Positions 10,281-19,440 of a DNA stretch of 64,000 nucleotides are shown here, piece by piece (within the stretch, counting starts at the first letter, position 1; the number at the start of each line of letters is the position of its first letter). The notes beneath the pieces were generated by a model, which worked only from the letters and a program-made list of their open reading frames with translations, had not been told where the DNA came from and made no database searches. Both the position numbers and the translations under genes were made by a program. This DNA is from Eledone cirrhosa (lineage: Eukaryota > Mollusca > Cephalopoda > Octopoda > Eledonidae): positions 294,017,717-294,081,716 of the forward strand of contig OZ024740.1 of the NCBI GenBank assembly GCA_964016885.1, given 5' to 3'.

Positions 10281-10745
10281 TTAGCTTTTACGCCTACCTA
10301 CTTTCTTCTGATTACTGAATGCTGGTGCATTACTGCACCACCTCTTGTAATTCTTTGCATTTAATTCAGCCTCCTGCCTTCCATCACTCGTAAACAAGGT
10401 CCCAAGATACCTGAACTTCTCTACCTGCTTTAGCGGAACTCCATTTACATGTAGGCTGCACTGCGCAGGCTTCCTTGAGAGGACAAGTGTCTCAGTTTTC
10501 GCAGCACTGATTTTTATTCCAGCCATGCAGTACTTGGCATCAAACCTATTGAGTGCAAGTTGAAGATCACCTTCTATTGAGTTAAGTAACACCATGTTGT
10601 CTGCAAATTCCAGTCGACTGATTTTACACTCACCAGTCATCATATCACTTCCAACCCAGCTGCAAATATCAATCCTGTTTATGTAAATAATGAATAAGAA
10701 AGGCAACAGTACACACTCGGCAGAGTCCAACTCCCACATTGAATG
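10281..10745 (-). pseudogene. LINE reverse transcriptase fragment (RTE-like), degenerate active site
   Basis: The 152-residue open stretch covers the end of the RT palm and the thumb: LLPFLFIIYINR, then FADNMVLLNSIEGDL (the usual F/YADD box has its second Asp replaced by Asn), AKTETLVLSRK, and VEKFRYLGTLFTSDGRQEAEL. The last motif is shared with the plus-strand copy at 26330. The missing catalytic Asp means it cannot polymerise. Positions 10745-11000 continue homology with further breaks. Confidence 0.75.
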
Positions 10746-11044
10746 GCTTCAATTTAGCACCATTTATCCGAACACAAATACTGAGGCATTCATATAGAGA
10801 CATCAGGGCAGTAAGAAGCTGACCATCAATCCCATACTCCTGCAGAACCTTCCACAGTAGGTCCCGAGGAATGCAGTCATATGCTTTTTCAATGTTGACA
10901 AAACAATATACTTCTTGGCAATACTCCTATGATCTCAAAGACCTGCCACAGTGTGAATATTTGGTTGGCTGTATTGTCCAGGGCAAAAACCACACTGTTC
11001 ATCAGCTAGCTTGGACTTGACAATCTCCCTACATATCTTTGCTT

Positions 11045-11165
11045 CAGTATTCAGTAATGACCAAAAGAATATGATCGCAAATACAAGCGGCCAAAATAAG
11101 GTTCCTCTGAAGGGTCACTCCAGATAGAGCTGCTACTTCTTCAAATTGAGAGATCACAGCTCTGA
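11045..11165 (+). pseudogene. Inverted LINE fragment
   Basis: tgaccaaaagaatatgatcg, ggttcctctgaagggtcac and cttcaaattgagagatcac match 26640-26800 in the same (plus) orientation, while the flanking LINE pieces at 10281 and 11168 are on the minus strand. So the mosaic includes an inversion or an independent insertion. Confidence 0.6.
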
Positions 11166-11575
11166 TACTATAGGTCAACAAATGTCAAACAGAGGGGCTT
11201 ACTTTTAACTAAGTACTTCTCCTGTAGTTGCTTCACTGGGAAGAGGGCATCAATGGTTCTTTTACCTGGCACAAATCCAAACTGCATCTCATCTAGGTTA
11301 ATTTGGCCCCTAATCAGCTGTGCAATAACCCTTTCTGTAACTTTCATGAACTGGTCCATCAACTTAATACCTTGATAGTTTCTCCTGTCTAGTGGATCTC
11401 CTTTGCCCTTGTAGTAGTTGATGATGCTGCTGCTACACCAGCCATTTTGTATTACTTGGTTTACAATACAGGTGTTATGATGTTCCCTACCAGGACAGAT
11501 ACTTTCAGCATCTCAGTAACTAACCCCTCCCCTCACAATGGTCCAGCTGCTTTTCCAGTTTTCCCTGAAACAATA
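11166..11575 (-). pseudogene. RTE-like LINE RT fragment
   Basis: MKVTERVIAQLIRGQ, LDEMQFGFVPGK, DALFPVKQLQEKYL and LTFVDL are the RT finger/palm motifs that also occur in the RTE at 47770-50360. Upstream (11365-11575) the homology continues in broken frames. It is 3'-truncated right after the first catalytic Asp region (FVDL). Confidence 0.75.
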
Positions 11576-11619
11576 TCTGTATTTAATTTCAATTCAAATC
11601 TTTATGATTAATTTGAAAG

Positions 11620-11800
11620 TGATAGACAGACAGGCAAACAGACAGATAGATAAAAAGCTAGACAAACAGGCAGAGAGCCAGATAGACAGACATATAGATA
11701 AATAGCTAGACAAATAGGCAGAGAGCCAGCCAGACAGACAGACAGACAAATAGCTAGACAAACAAGCAGAGAGTCAGACAAACAGACAGATCTCCACTCA
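11620..11800. repeat. (GACA/GATA)n-type degenerate tandem repeat
   Basis: gacaggcaaacagacagata, agctagacaaacaggcagag and variants repeat with a loose period of about 55-65 bp. It translates on the minus strand to a Leu/Cys/Ser-rich repeat with no protein meaning. Confidence 0.7.
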
Positions 11801-12020
11801 GATATTTTATTTATCTGTAATAAATGGTACAAAAATGTATACAATTAAATAAACAGATACAATTAAATACTGGTAATTAACACAACAGAAAAGTGATAGT
11901 GATAGTCAAAACAAATACCTGCTTTCACAAAAATAAGGCATTAAAAGACAATGTTCTTAGCCTAAGCAGCCTTACACAACTTTTCTGTTTAACCCTTTAG
12001 TATTTACATTACTCTATATA

Positions 12021-13293
12021 CAAGGGGGGATCAAAAAGTTCGCGGAATTTTTCAGAAAATAATCTATTTTTCCAAAAATATGATTTACCTTCAATTTATT
12101 TTTCTACAGAGTTGCCATCCAGATCAATACACTTCACAAGGCGATGCTTCCAGCTTCGTAAGCCGTCTCTAAAGAAAGTTGAAGGCCTTGTTCGAAGCCA
12201 TGTGTTGGCAGTGTTTTTAGCTTCTTCAACACCACTAAAACGGGTTCCTTTTAGCATTTCCTTGAGTTTTGGAAAGAGGAAAAAGTCTGATGGGACTAAA
12301 TCTATAAGGCGGGTGAGAAAGCACTTCCCATTGAAATTCTCGAAGAACTTCTTTTGCAACCCGCGCAGAATGCGCTGGTGCATTGTCATGGTGAAACAAG
12401 ATCCCACCATGAAGTTTCCCTTTTCATTTCTTCACTAAAACATTTGCATAGTAAGCTCCTGTCACAGTTCTTTGACCTTCAAGATAATCTATTAGTATCA
12501 CCCCATCTGAATCCCAGAAAATGGTGGCCATCACTTTTTGATCCGATTTTTGAGATTTGAACTTGATTGGCCCCAATGATCCACGTGGAAGCCACTGTTT
12601 TGACTGCTGTTTGGATTCAGGATCATACTGGTAGATCCAGGTTTCATCTCCGGTGATGATTTTGGTCAGGAAATGCTCTTCATCAACTTCAATTTTGTTT
12701 AATATTGCCAAAGACAGATCACTTCGAAGAATCAGCTGATGAGGGCGCAACGCTTTTGGGACCCATCGCGCTGAGAGCTTGCTTAGTCCAAAATTATCAT
12801 GCAGAATTGAATTTGCCAAACCATATGAAATGTCTAGGGACTTAGCTAACTGATTAACTGTTATTCTTTGATCTTCTTCAATTAAAGTCTGAGCAGCCTC
12901 AACGTTTTGGTCATTTTTTGATGTCCTGGTCTTCCACTGCGATGGTCGTCTTCAAGGTCGTCTCTCCCTTGTTTGAATCGCTGAATCCACTTGTAGACAG
13001 CAGTTTTCTTTGGAGTAGTAGTATCGTAAACTTTAACTAAAGCCTCCATAATCTGTGTCCCTTTCCATTTGAGTTTCACCAGAAACTTGATATTCGATCT
13101 TATCTCAAAATAACTATTTTCCATTGTTCCAAAAAGAGTGTCAGTACTGTAAAATAGTCCGCGCATAACTGACTGCAAGTGACTAATAGCAAGGTAAACA
13201 CCCAGTGACAATGTTCTGACATGTTTAATATTGTTTTAACCTGATTTTTTTCTTGCTACGATAAAATTCCGCAAACTTTTTGATCCCCCCTCG
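12021..13293 (-). mobile_element. mariner-like transposon, complete ends
   Basis: 31-bp terminal inverted repeats: the left begins caaggggggatcaaaaagtt and the right ends aactttttgatcccccctcg. They differ at only two or three positions. TA is present on both sides (12019-12020 and 13294-13295), the standard mariner target duplication. The 1273-bp length and a single minus-strand transposase frame of the expected size show a whole element, later inactivated. Confidence 0.92.
12096..13124 (-). pseudogene. mariner transposase (broken)
   Basis: It starts at MENSYFEIRSNIKF and spans 343 codons, the normal mariner transposase length of about 345. The N-terminal helix-turn-helix region (VYKWIQRFKQGRDDLED, RSGRPG) is followed by the DDD catalytic domain: first Asp in GDETWIYQYDPESK, second in FHHDNAPAHS, third in PSDFFLFPKLKE. 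Lesions: frameshift near 12925, in-frame TGA at 12424-12426, frameshift near 12315. In the DNA-transposon mechanism this protein would bind the end repeats and cut and paste the element. It cannot make an active protein now. Family placement beyond mariner is not certain. Confidence 0.9.
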
Positions 13294-13424
13294 TATACTA
13301 CTGTATTTTCACAGTAAAAGCTTTACCTCACATAATTATATCACATAATCTACGAGATTTTGTTATATATTTTGAGAACAATACCTTAATGTCAATATGA
13401 GCAGCCAGTTACAATGCTAAAGGG

Positions 13425-13661
13425 TTAACCTTTTTGTGACCATATTTCTAACAAAAATATATTGCTTTGTATTTATATTATTAAAATAATCAATGATTAT
13501 GAGAGGTTTTGTGAAGTAACTTTCAAAGTGGTAATAAAGAATAATACCTACTTACTGAAATCTAATTAGCTGTCATGTGATAATTAGATTTCAGTCCAAT
13601 AGTTAAATTTAAACACGTTAAATATAGCCAGTTTTGGACAGGTTGGTGTTTAAAGGGTTAA
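13425..13661. mobile_element. MITE family B, TTAA-flanked
   Basis: It begins ttaacctttttgtgaccat and ends ggtgtttaaagggttaa. It is related to 34829-35060 (ttaacccttccgttaccat ... aaaagggttaa). It abuts the family A copy and shares its TTAA, so one inserted at the other's end. Internally aaatctaattagctg and ataattagatttcag form a short hairpin. Confidence 0.72.
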
Positions 13662-13744
13662 AGAAAATAAGAAACAAGTGGGGCTATTTTCAATATCTAA
13701 CCTCTCCCACTGCCATTATAATCTGAAGAATATTTGATCTAATA

Positions 13745-13936
13745 TTGGTTTCTGATTTAGGCACAATGCCAACAATTTTGGGGAAAGGGAAAGTCGATTA
13801 AATAAATCCCATGCATTACTGGTACAAGGCAAAGCTAATCTTGAGAGGATTTGAACTTAGATCGTAAAGGGGCGAAACCCTATGCCATAAAGCATGTTGA
13901 CCAATGCTCTACCGATACTGCCAATCCACCACCCTT
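13745..13936 (-). repeat. tRNA-derived SINE (type 2)
   Basis: Tail gtttctgatttaggcac, box B (minus) in ggatttgaacttag, and head tctaccgatactgccaatcc. Positions 13937-14329 are AT-rich with a run of about 15 G at 14178 and nothing else recognised. Confidence 0.75.
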
Positions 13937-14329
13937 GTTTGATCCAATATTAATAAAGAAAAAAATTAATGTCAGTATTTGAATACATTTTGCACTGCTA
14001 CCTATTATAGCCACTAATATCTGAAAGATGGTAGTATAAAATATTAGACTTAGTGATCTACCAAGTCATCAGTTTCTGTAGAAAGTTTGAAAAATCTTGT
14101 AGTAAGCTGATAGGCAGTAGTTGTTAAACTTATAATTATAAGAGGTGTTAATTGTATATTTAAATAACAGAAAGGAGCGGGGGGGGGGGGGGACTTGGTT
14201 TTTCCAAGAAAAATATCAGTAGTTAATTAACATCCTTCTTTATCCAAGCAAGAGAGAGACAACTCTGAATGTTTGGGCCTTACTAGGCTTTGTCTGTAAC
14301 AGTATATCCTTCAACATTGCTTGTTGGTC

Positions 14330-14672
14330 ATCATCATCATCATTTTATTTTACGTCCGCTTTTTCCCTGCTTGCAAGGGTGGGACGGTAACTGATTTTGG
14401 CTTGATTTCTACAGCTGGATGCCCTTCCTAACACCAACCTCATTTACAGTGAGTGCTGGGTGCTTTTTTTGCTGTGGCACCTACACAACCACTTTGCAGT
14501 GGAATGATATGGACCCCAGTCCCTATCATCTCATTTCTACAGCTGAGTAAACTGGAGCAATGTGAAATAAAGTGTCTTGCTCAAGGAAACAACACATCAC
14601 CCGGTCTGAGAATTGAACTCACAACCTTTCGATTGCAAGGCGAATGCTCTAACCACTAAGCCATGTGCCTCC
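14330..14672 (-). repeat. tRNA-derived SINE with RTE tail (type 1)
   Basis: A full minus-strand copy: (catcat)n, then tttacgtccgctttttccc, ggatgcccttcctaacacc, and head ccactaagccatgtgcctcc. Positions 14673-15600 hold no recognised feature; 15130-15480 is pyrimidine-rich (ctctcc, ccccac words) with a C-run at 15458. Confidence 0.87.
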
Positions 14673-15602
14673 ATTGGTATTATAGTAAATGTTATTTGAA
14701 CTACCACAACCAACAGCCACAGGTAACAAAAGGCCTGGTTTTAACTTCTATAAATAAATCAAAGATCCTTCAGCTGAACTTATCAATAACTTCCGTATCT
14801 GATGCTTTAAAGTTCAAATGTTACAATAATTTATTTATAGTCAAGAACTGAGTCATTGGAAAATACACAAGATATAAATCTTGTACTATAAATTCACTAA
14901 TACATTTTAAATAGAGCCATGTTCAACCAGCTCAGAATTTAGAAAGGAACAAATCTTAGATAAAAGCTTCCACAATGTAAGTATTTTAACTAACTAGGTC
15001 CTTTACGATGCCAATAACTGCAAATTATAATTGAACTGTATTTGAAAGTCTAGAGTTTAAAAGTTCTACAGGATACAAGGAAATAATATTCTGAATGAAG
15101 CCTGGTTTAGATTCTATGCTAAAGCCTATTATTCCCATTTAGTCCTTTGCCACCATGGTCCTCTCCTGCATACTTGATCCTTTCTCACCTTTGTCTCTCC
15201 CTCATTCACATCCTTAACTCCCTCTTCCTCAACATACTATATCAAAATGGAAAGCCCCTCCAAAGTACTATACCAGATGCCATTTCCTCGTGCTTTCTCT
15301 CTCCCCCCACCAACCCAACACATACTCTCTCCCCACTCCCCCACAACTTGCACCACCAAATTAATCCTTGAATTCCCTGTTCCTTGCCCAGCCATACCAG
15401 CCAGGAAAAGTTGAGCACACCTGACAATACCTAAGGTGTCACTTACTGTAAGGCTACCCCCCCCCCCTCGCTCCATGGACTAGCAACAGGTAGCCTGCAC
15501 TCCACTCTCATCACTTTCCTGCCAGCCTAACTAAGGATACAAGTGCCCTAGTGTTGAAATGTGGTAGTGCTGGTTCAACAATAAAATGAGTTCAAAATGC
15601 AA

Positions 15603-15702
15603 ATGAGCAAGACACATTCATCTGACCTGACTAGTCTCAGAACATGACAACCTGTCTAACTTATGCAAGTATGGGAAATAGATGTAAAATGGTGATGATG
15701 AT
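15603..15702 (+). repeat. RTE-like LINE 3' tail fragment
   Basis: gagcaagacacattcatctg, gacaacctgtctaac and gtaaaatggtgatgatgat are the last 100 bp of the LINE 3' UTR with its (GATGAT)n end. Confidence 0.65.
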
Positions 15703-16169
15703 AATATATACACACATACACACTTATCCTTATTATGGGTAACTGGTGAGACTTGTTACTCTGGAGTATCACCTATGTACTCACAAGATCATCAGACAAG
15801 ACTTTTCTTGTCTGACGATTCTCTGAGTATACAGGTGAAACTCCAGACTATCATGGCTCATCATTTAGTCATAATAAAGAAAATTATTAAACTCTACTTC
15901 GGTATTGAGAACTCATTCTTGCATATGTCAACATCACATGGATATATATTGGATATATTATATGCAAACATATTTATATATATATATATAAATTAATTAT
16001 ATGCAGTCTTTGTTACACACTCTGTATTTATGAATATATAACTTTATTATACACTTTGGCTGCTTGCGCACTTCCTACTAAATATCTTAATTACCAACAC
16101 GTGTGCAATTATATGCAAATTAGTACACCCATTTCAGAATGATACTAGGAGCAAATGGGTTATATGAGG

Positions 16170-16200
16170 TTTGTCCCAAAAGTAAGGGAACTGATGTTTT
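16170..16200. mobile_element. Possible solo mariner terminal repeat
   Basis: gaggtttgtcccaaaagtaa directly after TA resembles a mariner left end. No transposase or right end follows. Weak evidence. Confidence 0.25.
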
Positions 16201-16312
16201 AGTTAAATATATATTACACATACATGAAATTACAACAGAGAAGGTGTGGTAAGATACCAGGTGGACCATGACACATCAAAGTAATCGATACTTAGGGTAG
16301 TAGAGTGGGTAG

Positions 16313-16460
16313 TAGGAAAAGACTCAGGACCCCAACGGCCGAGCTCCGGTCGTTTCGACAACTAGATCCGAACTAAGCCACCACTATACTGGTGGCATAG
16401 TTCAGATCTTGCTGTCGAAACGGCCGGAGCTCGGCCATCGGGATCCTGACTCTTTTCCTA
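16313..16460. repeat. GC-rich near-perfect hairpin, 148 bp
   Basis: The arm 16313-16384 (ggaaaagactcagg ... aagccacca) pairs with 16390-16460 (ctggtggcatag ... tgactcttttcc) around a loop of about 5 bp (ctata). The core ggccgagctccggtcgtttc is matched by gaaacggccggagctcggcc. It is strikingly GC-rich in AT-rich surroundings and is followed by (GT)n. It could be a hairpin MITE or an RNA hairpin source. Confidence 0.85.
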
Positions 16461-16465
16461 TATAC

Positions 16466-16521
<56 letters not shown>
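16466..16521. repeat. (GT)n microsatellite
   Basis: About 27 uninterrupted GT units directly follow the hairpin. Confidence 0.95.
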
Positions 16522-16607
16522 GTCAAGTTGTAGCTCTTTGTGTTTTCTTTTGTTTATCTTTGTTAATTTCTTGTAAAGTATTCTAAAAGACATCCCAGAA
16601 ATATGAC

Positions 16608-17945
16608 AATCAACATGTAGAGGATGGTAAACTTTAGAACTGTCATAAAACTACATGTTAGAGGATGGTAAACTGTGTAGTGCAGTAATGTTGCTACATG
16701 TAGAGGATGGTAAACTGTGTAGTACAGTAAGGATGCTACATGTAGAGGATGGTAAACTGTGTAGTACAGTAATGATGCTACATGTAGAGGATGGTAAACT
16801 GTGTAGTACAGTAATGATGCTACATGTAGAAGATGGTAAACTGTAGTACAGTAATGATGCTACATGTAGAGGATGGTAAACTATGTAGTACAGTAGTGAT
16901 GCTACATGTAGAGGGTGGTAAACTGTGTAGTACAGTAATGATGCTACATGTAGAAGATGGTAAACTGTAGTACAGTAATGTTGCTACATGTAGAGGATGG
17001 TAAACTGTGTAGTACAGTAATGATGCTACATGTAGAGGATGGTAAACTGTGTAGTACAGTAATGTTGCTATATGTAGAGGATGGTAAACTATGTAGTACA
17101 GTAGTGATGCTACATGTAGAGGGTGGTAAACTGTAGTACAGTAATGTTGCTACATGTAGAAGATGGTAAACTGTAGTACAGTAATGTTGCTATATGTAGA
17201 GGATGGTAAACTGTGTAGTACAGTAGTGATGCTACATGTAGAGGGTGGTAAACTGTAGTACAGTAATGTTGCTACATGTAGAAGATGGTAAACTGTAGTA
17301 CAGTAATGATGCTACATGTAGAGGATGGTAAACTGTGTAGTACAGTAATGATGCTACATGTAGAGGATGGTAAACTGTGTAGTACAGTAATGATGCTACA
17401 TGTAGAAGATGGTAAACTGTAGTACAGTAATGTTGCTATATGTAGAGGATGGTAAACTGTGTAGTACAGTAATGATGCTACATGTAGAGGGTGGTAAACT
17501 GTGTAGTACAGTAATGATGCTACATGTAGAGGGTGGTAAACTGTGTAGTACAGTAATGTTGCTATATGTAGAGGATGGTAAACTGTGTAGTACAGTAATG
17601 ATGCTATATGTAGAGGATGGTAAACTGTGTAGTACAGTAATGATGCTACATGTAGAGGGTGGTAAACTGTAGTACAGTAATGTTGCTATATGTAAGAGAA
17701 TGGTAAATTGTGTAGTACAGTAATGATGCTACATGTAGAGGATGGTAAACTGTGTAGTACAGTAATGATGCTACATGTAGAAGATTGTAAACTGTGTAGT
17801 ACAGTAATGATGCTACATGTAGAAGATTGTAAACTGTGTAGTACAGTAATGATGCTACGTGTAGAAGATGGTAAACTGTGTAGTACAGTAATGATGCTAC
17901 ATGTAAAGGATGATGCTACATGTAAAGGATGATGCTACACTGCCA
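16608..17945. repeat. 42/40-bp minisatellite, about 32 units
   Basis: The unit is gaggatggtaaactgtgtag followed by tacagtaatgatgctacatgta. Full units are 42 bp (14 codons: MLHVEDGKLCSTVM); a frequent variant lacks one gt (40 bp) and breaks the plus frame, so only three stretches (16655-16846, 17409-17672, 17708-17932) stay open. It decays into short gatgctacatgtaaag units at its right end. No spacers and no flanking genes are seen. A coding role is unlikely. Confidence 0.95.
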
Positions 17946-18157
17946 CATGTTAAGTTCAATCTCAGTAAACAGTTATTGATAAGATTGATCAATAAATATA
18001 CTTATAATGTTTCATTACGTCACCTCCAGCACTCACCATCCCTTCTATAGTTGAAATTCAGGTCATAAGTAGCCAGCAATATGGTAACCAGTATAGAATC
18101 TTAGTAATAATTCTGCTGCTGCTGGTCATGATGATGATGATAGTGGTAATAATAATA

Positions 18158-18337
18158 ATTGTTTCTACTTTTGGCACAAGGCCAGCAATTACCCAGTGCA
18201 TTACTGGTACTTTATTTTATCGACCCCGTAAGGATGAAAAGCAAAGTTAACCTCGGTGGGATTTGAACTCAGAATGGCAAGGGCCATAACTCTATGCGTC
18301 AAAGCATGGCGTCCGACCCTCTACCGATACTGCCAAT
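18158..18337 (-). repeat. tRNA-derived SINE (type 2), tandem copy 1
   Basis: Plus strand reads tgtttctacttttggcacaa, attactggtactttatttta, ggatttgaactcagaat and ccgatactgccaatt. Reversed, this is a tRNA-like head with boxes A and B and a body. It is the first of three copies in the same orientation. Confidence 0.85.
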
Positions 18338-18339
18338 TA

Positions 18340-18530
18340 TAATAATTGTTTCTACTTTTGGCACAAGGCCAGCAATTACCCAGTACATTACTGGTACTTT
18401 ATTTTATCGACCTCGTAATGATGAAAGGCAAAGTTAACCTCAGCGGGATTTGAACTCAGATCGTAAAGGGACGTTACTGTGCTGGAAAGCATGTCTGACC
18501 CTCTACCGATACTGCCAATTCACCGCCTAT
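18340..18530 (-). repeat. tRNA-derived SINE (type 2), tandem copy 2
   Basis: It has the same order as copy 1 and retains the head end (tgccaattcaccgcc). Each copy ends in an aataatt word at the junction with the next. Confidence 0.85.
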
Positions 18531-18532
18531 TA

Positions 18533-18670
18533 TAATAATTGTTTCTACTTTAGGCACAAGGCCAGCAATTACCCAGTACATTACTGGTACTTTATTTTAT
18601 CGACCCCGTAAGGATGAAAGGCAAAGTTAACTTCGGCGGGATTTGAACTCAGATTGTAAAGGGACGTAAA
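18533..18670 (-). repeat. tRNA-derived SINE (type 2), tandem copy 3, headless
   Basis: It matches copies 1 and 2 up to gggacgtaa, then breaks into unrelated sequence before the tRNA-like head. Confidence 0.8.
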
Positions 18671-18689
18671 TAATGATAGTAGTATATCA

Positions 18690-19440
18690 TCATCATCACC
18701 ATTTTATGTCCATTCTTCCACGCTAGCATGGGTTAGACAAGTTGTCCTGTTGTGGGCAATGCCAGGTCAGGTGATCATGTCTTGCTCATACAGAACTGAT
18801 TTTAGCCTGGTTTCTACAGTTGGATGCCCTTCCTAACACCAACCTCATTTACAGTAAGTACTGGATGATTTTTACCGTGGCACTTACACGACCACTTTAC
18901 AATGTGGACTGGAGATTTTTTGTTGACACCTACATGACCACTTTACAGTGGGAAGGGGGTGGGGGCATATTGTCTATACGCTTCAGCTTTGGCTTGTACC
19001 TGTGGGAAGTTGGGTCTTCTGTATTACTGCTTAACGCCAGAGGTCACGGTCCTGTGTCATTGCCTTTGAGAGGTGCAATTGGGCAAGATCAGCTTTTATC
19101 ACCTCATCCCAGGTCTTCTTGGGTCTCCCCACTCCAAGCTTTCCATCGACTTTTAGCGCTCTGCACCTTTTTATGCAGCTTTCATCCTTCATACGCATCA
19201 CATGTCCATACCAGTGTAATATCCTCTCCTGCACACAGCATTTGACTTCTCTTACGCCTAGTCTCTCTCTCAATTCGTTTATGCTTTGCCGTTCACGGAT
19301 ATTACTATTTCCCATCCATTGGAGCATGCAAGCTTCATTTCTTTCTAATCCACGCAAGTCTTCTGCACACAATGCCCAGGTCTCACTACCATGCAACATT
19401 GCTGTTCGTATGCACACATACAGTCTACCTTTCATTTTGA
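18690..19440 (-). pseudogene. RTE-like LINE 3' end with intact C-terminal frame
   Basis: A minus-strand open stretch at 19435-19031 (134 residues) is the C-terminal part of an RTE-like ORF2: LHGSETWALCAEDLRGLERN, LQWMGNSNIRER, LGVREVKCCVQERILHWYGH and VGRPKKTWDEVIKADLAQL. The 3' UTR 19030-18690 follows, with two ccactttacagtg units, gttaggaagggcatccaac and a (GATGAT)n end. The upstream RT and endonuclease are missing (normal 5' truncation). This 3' UTR is the source of the type 1 SINE tail. Confidence 0.85.

Larger units (their letters stand above)
11989..13428. mobile_element. MITE family A interrupted by a mariner element
   Basis: The left part 11989-12020 (ttaaccctttagtatttac) and the right part 13294-13428 (ending aatgctaaagggttaa) together form one family A copy, split exactly by the mariner at 12021-13293. 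Relative to 7804-8017 the right part also lacks about 60 bp near its end. The end TTAA at 13425-13428 is shared with the next MITE. Confidence 0.8.

Noticed and set aside
12112..12438. 108-codon plus-strand frame
   Set aside because: It is the antisense shadow of the mariner transposase.
15147..15476. Short frames on both strands in the pyrimidine-rich block
   Set aside because: Composition-driven (ctctcc/ccccac) with no conserved pattern.
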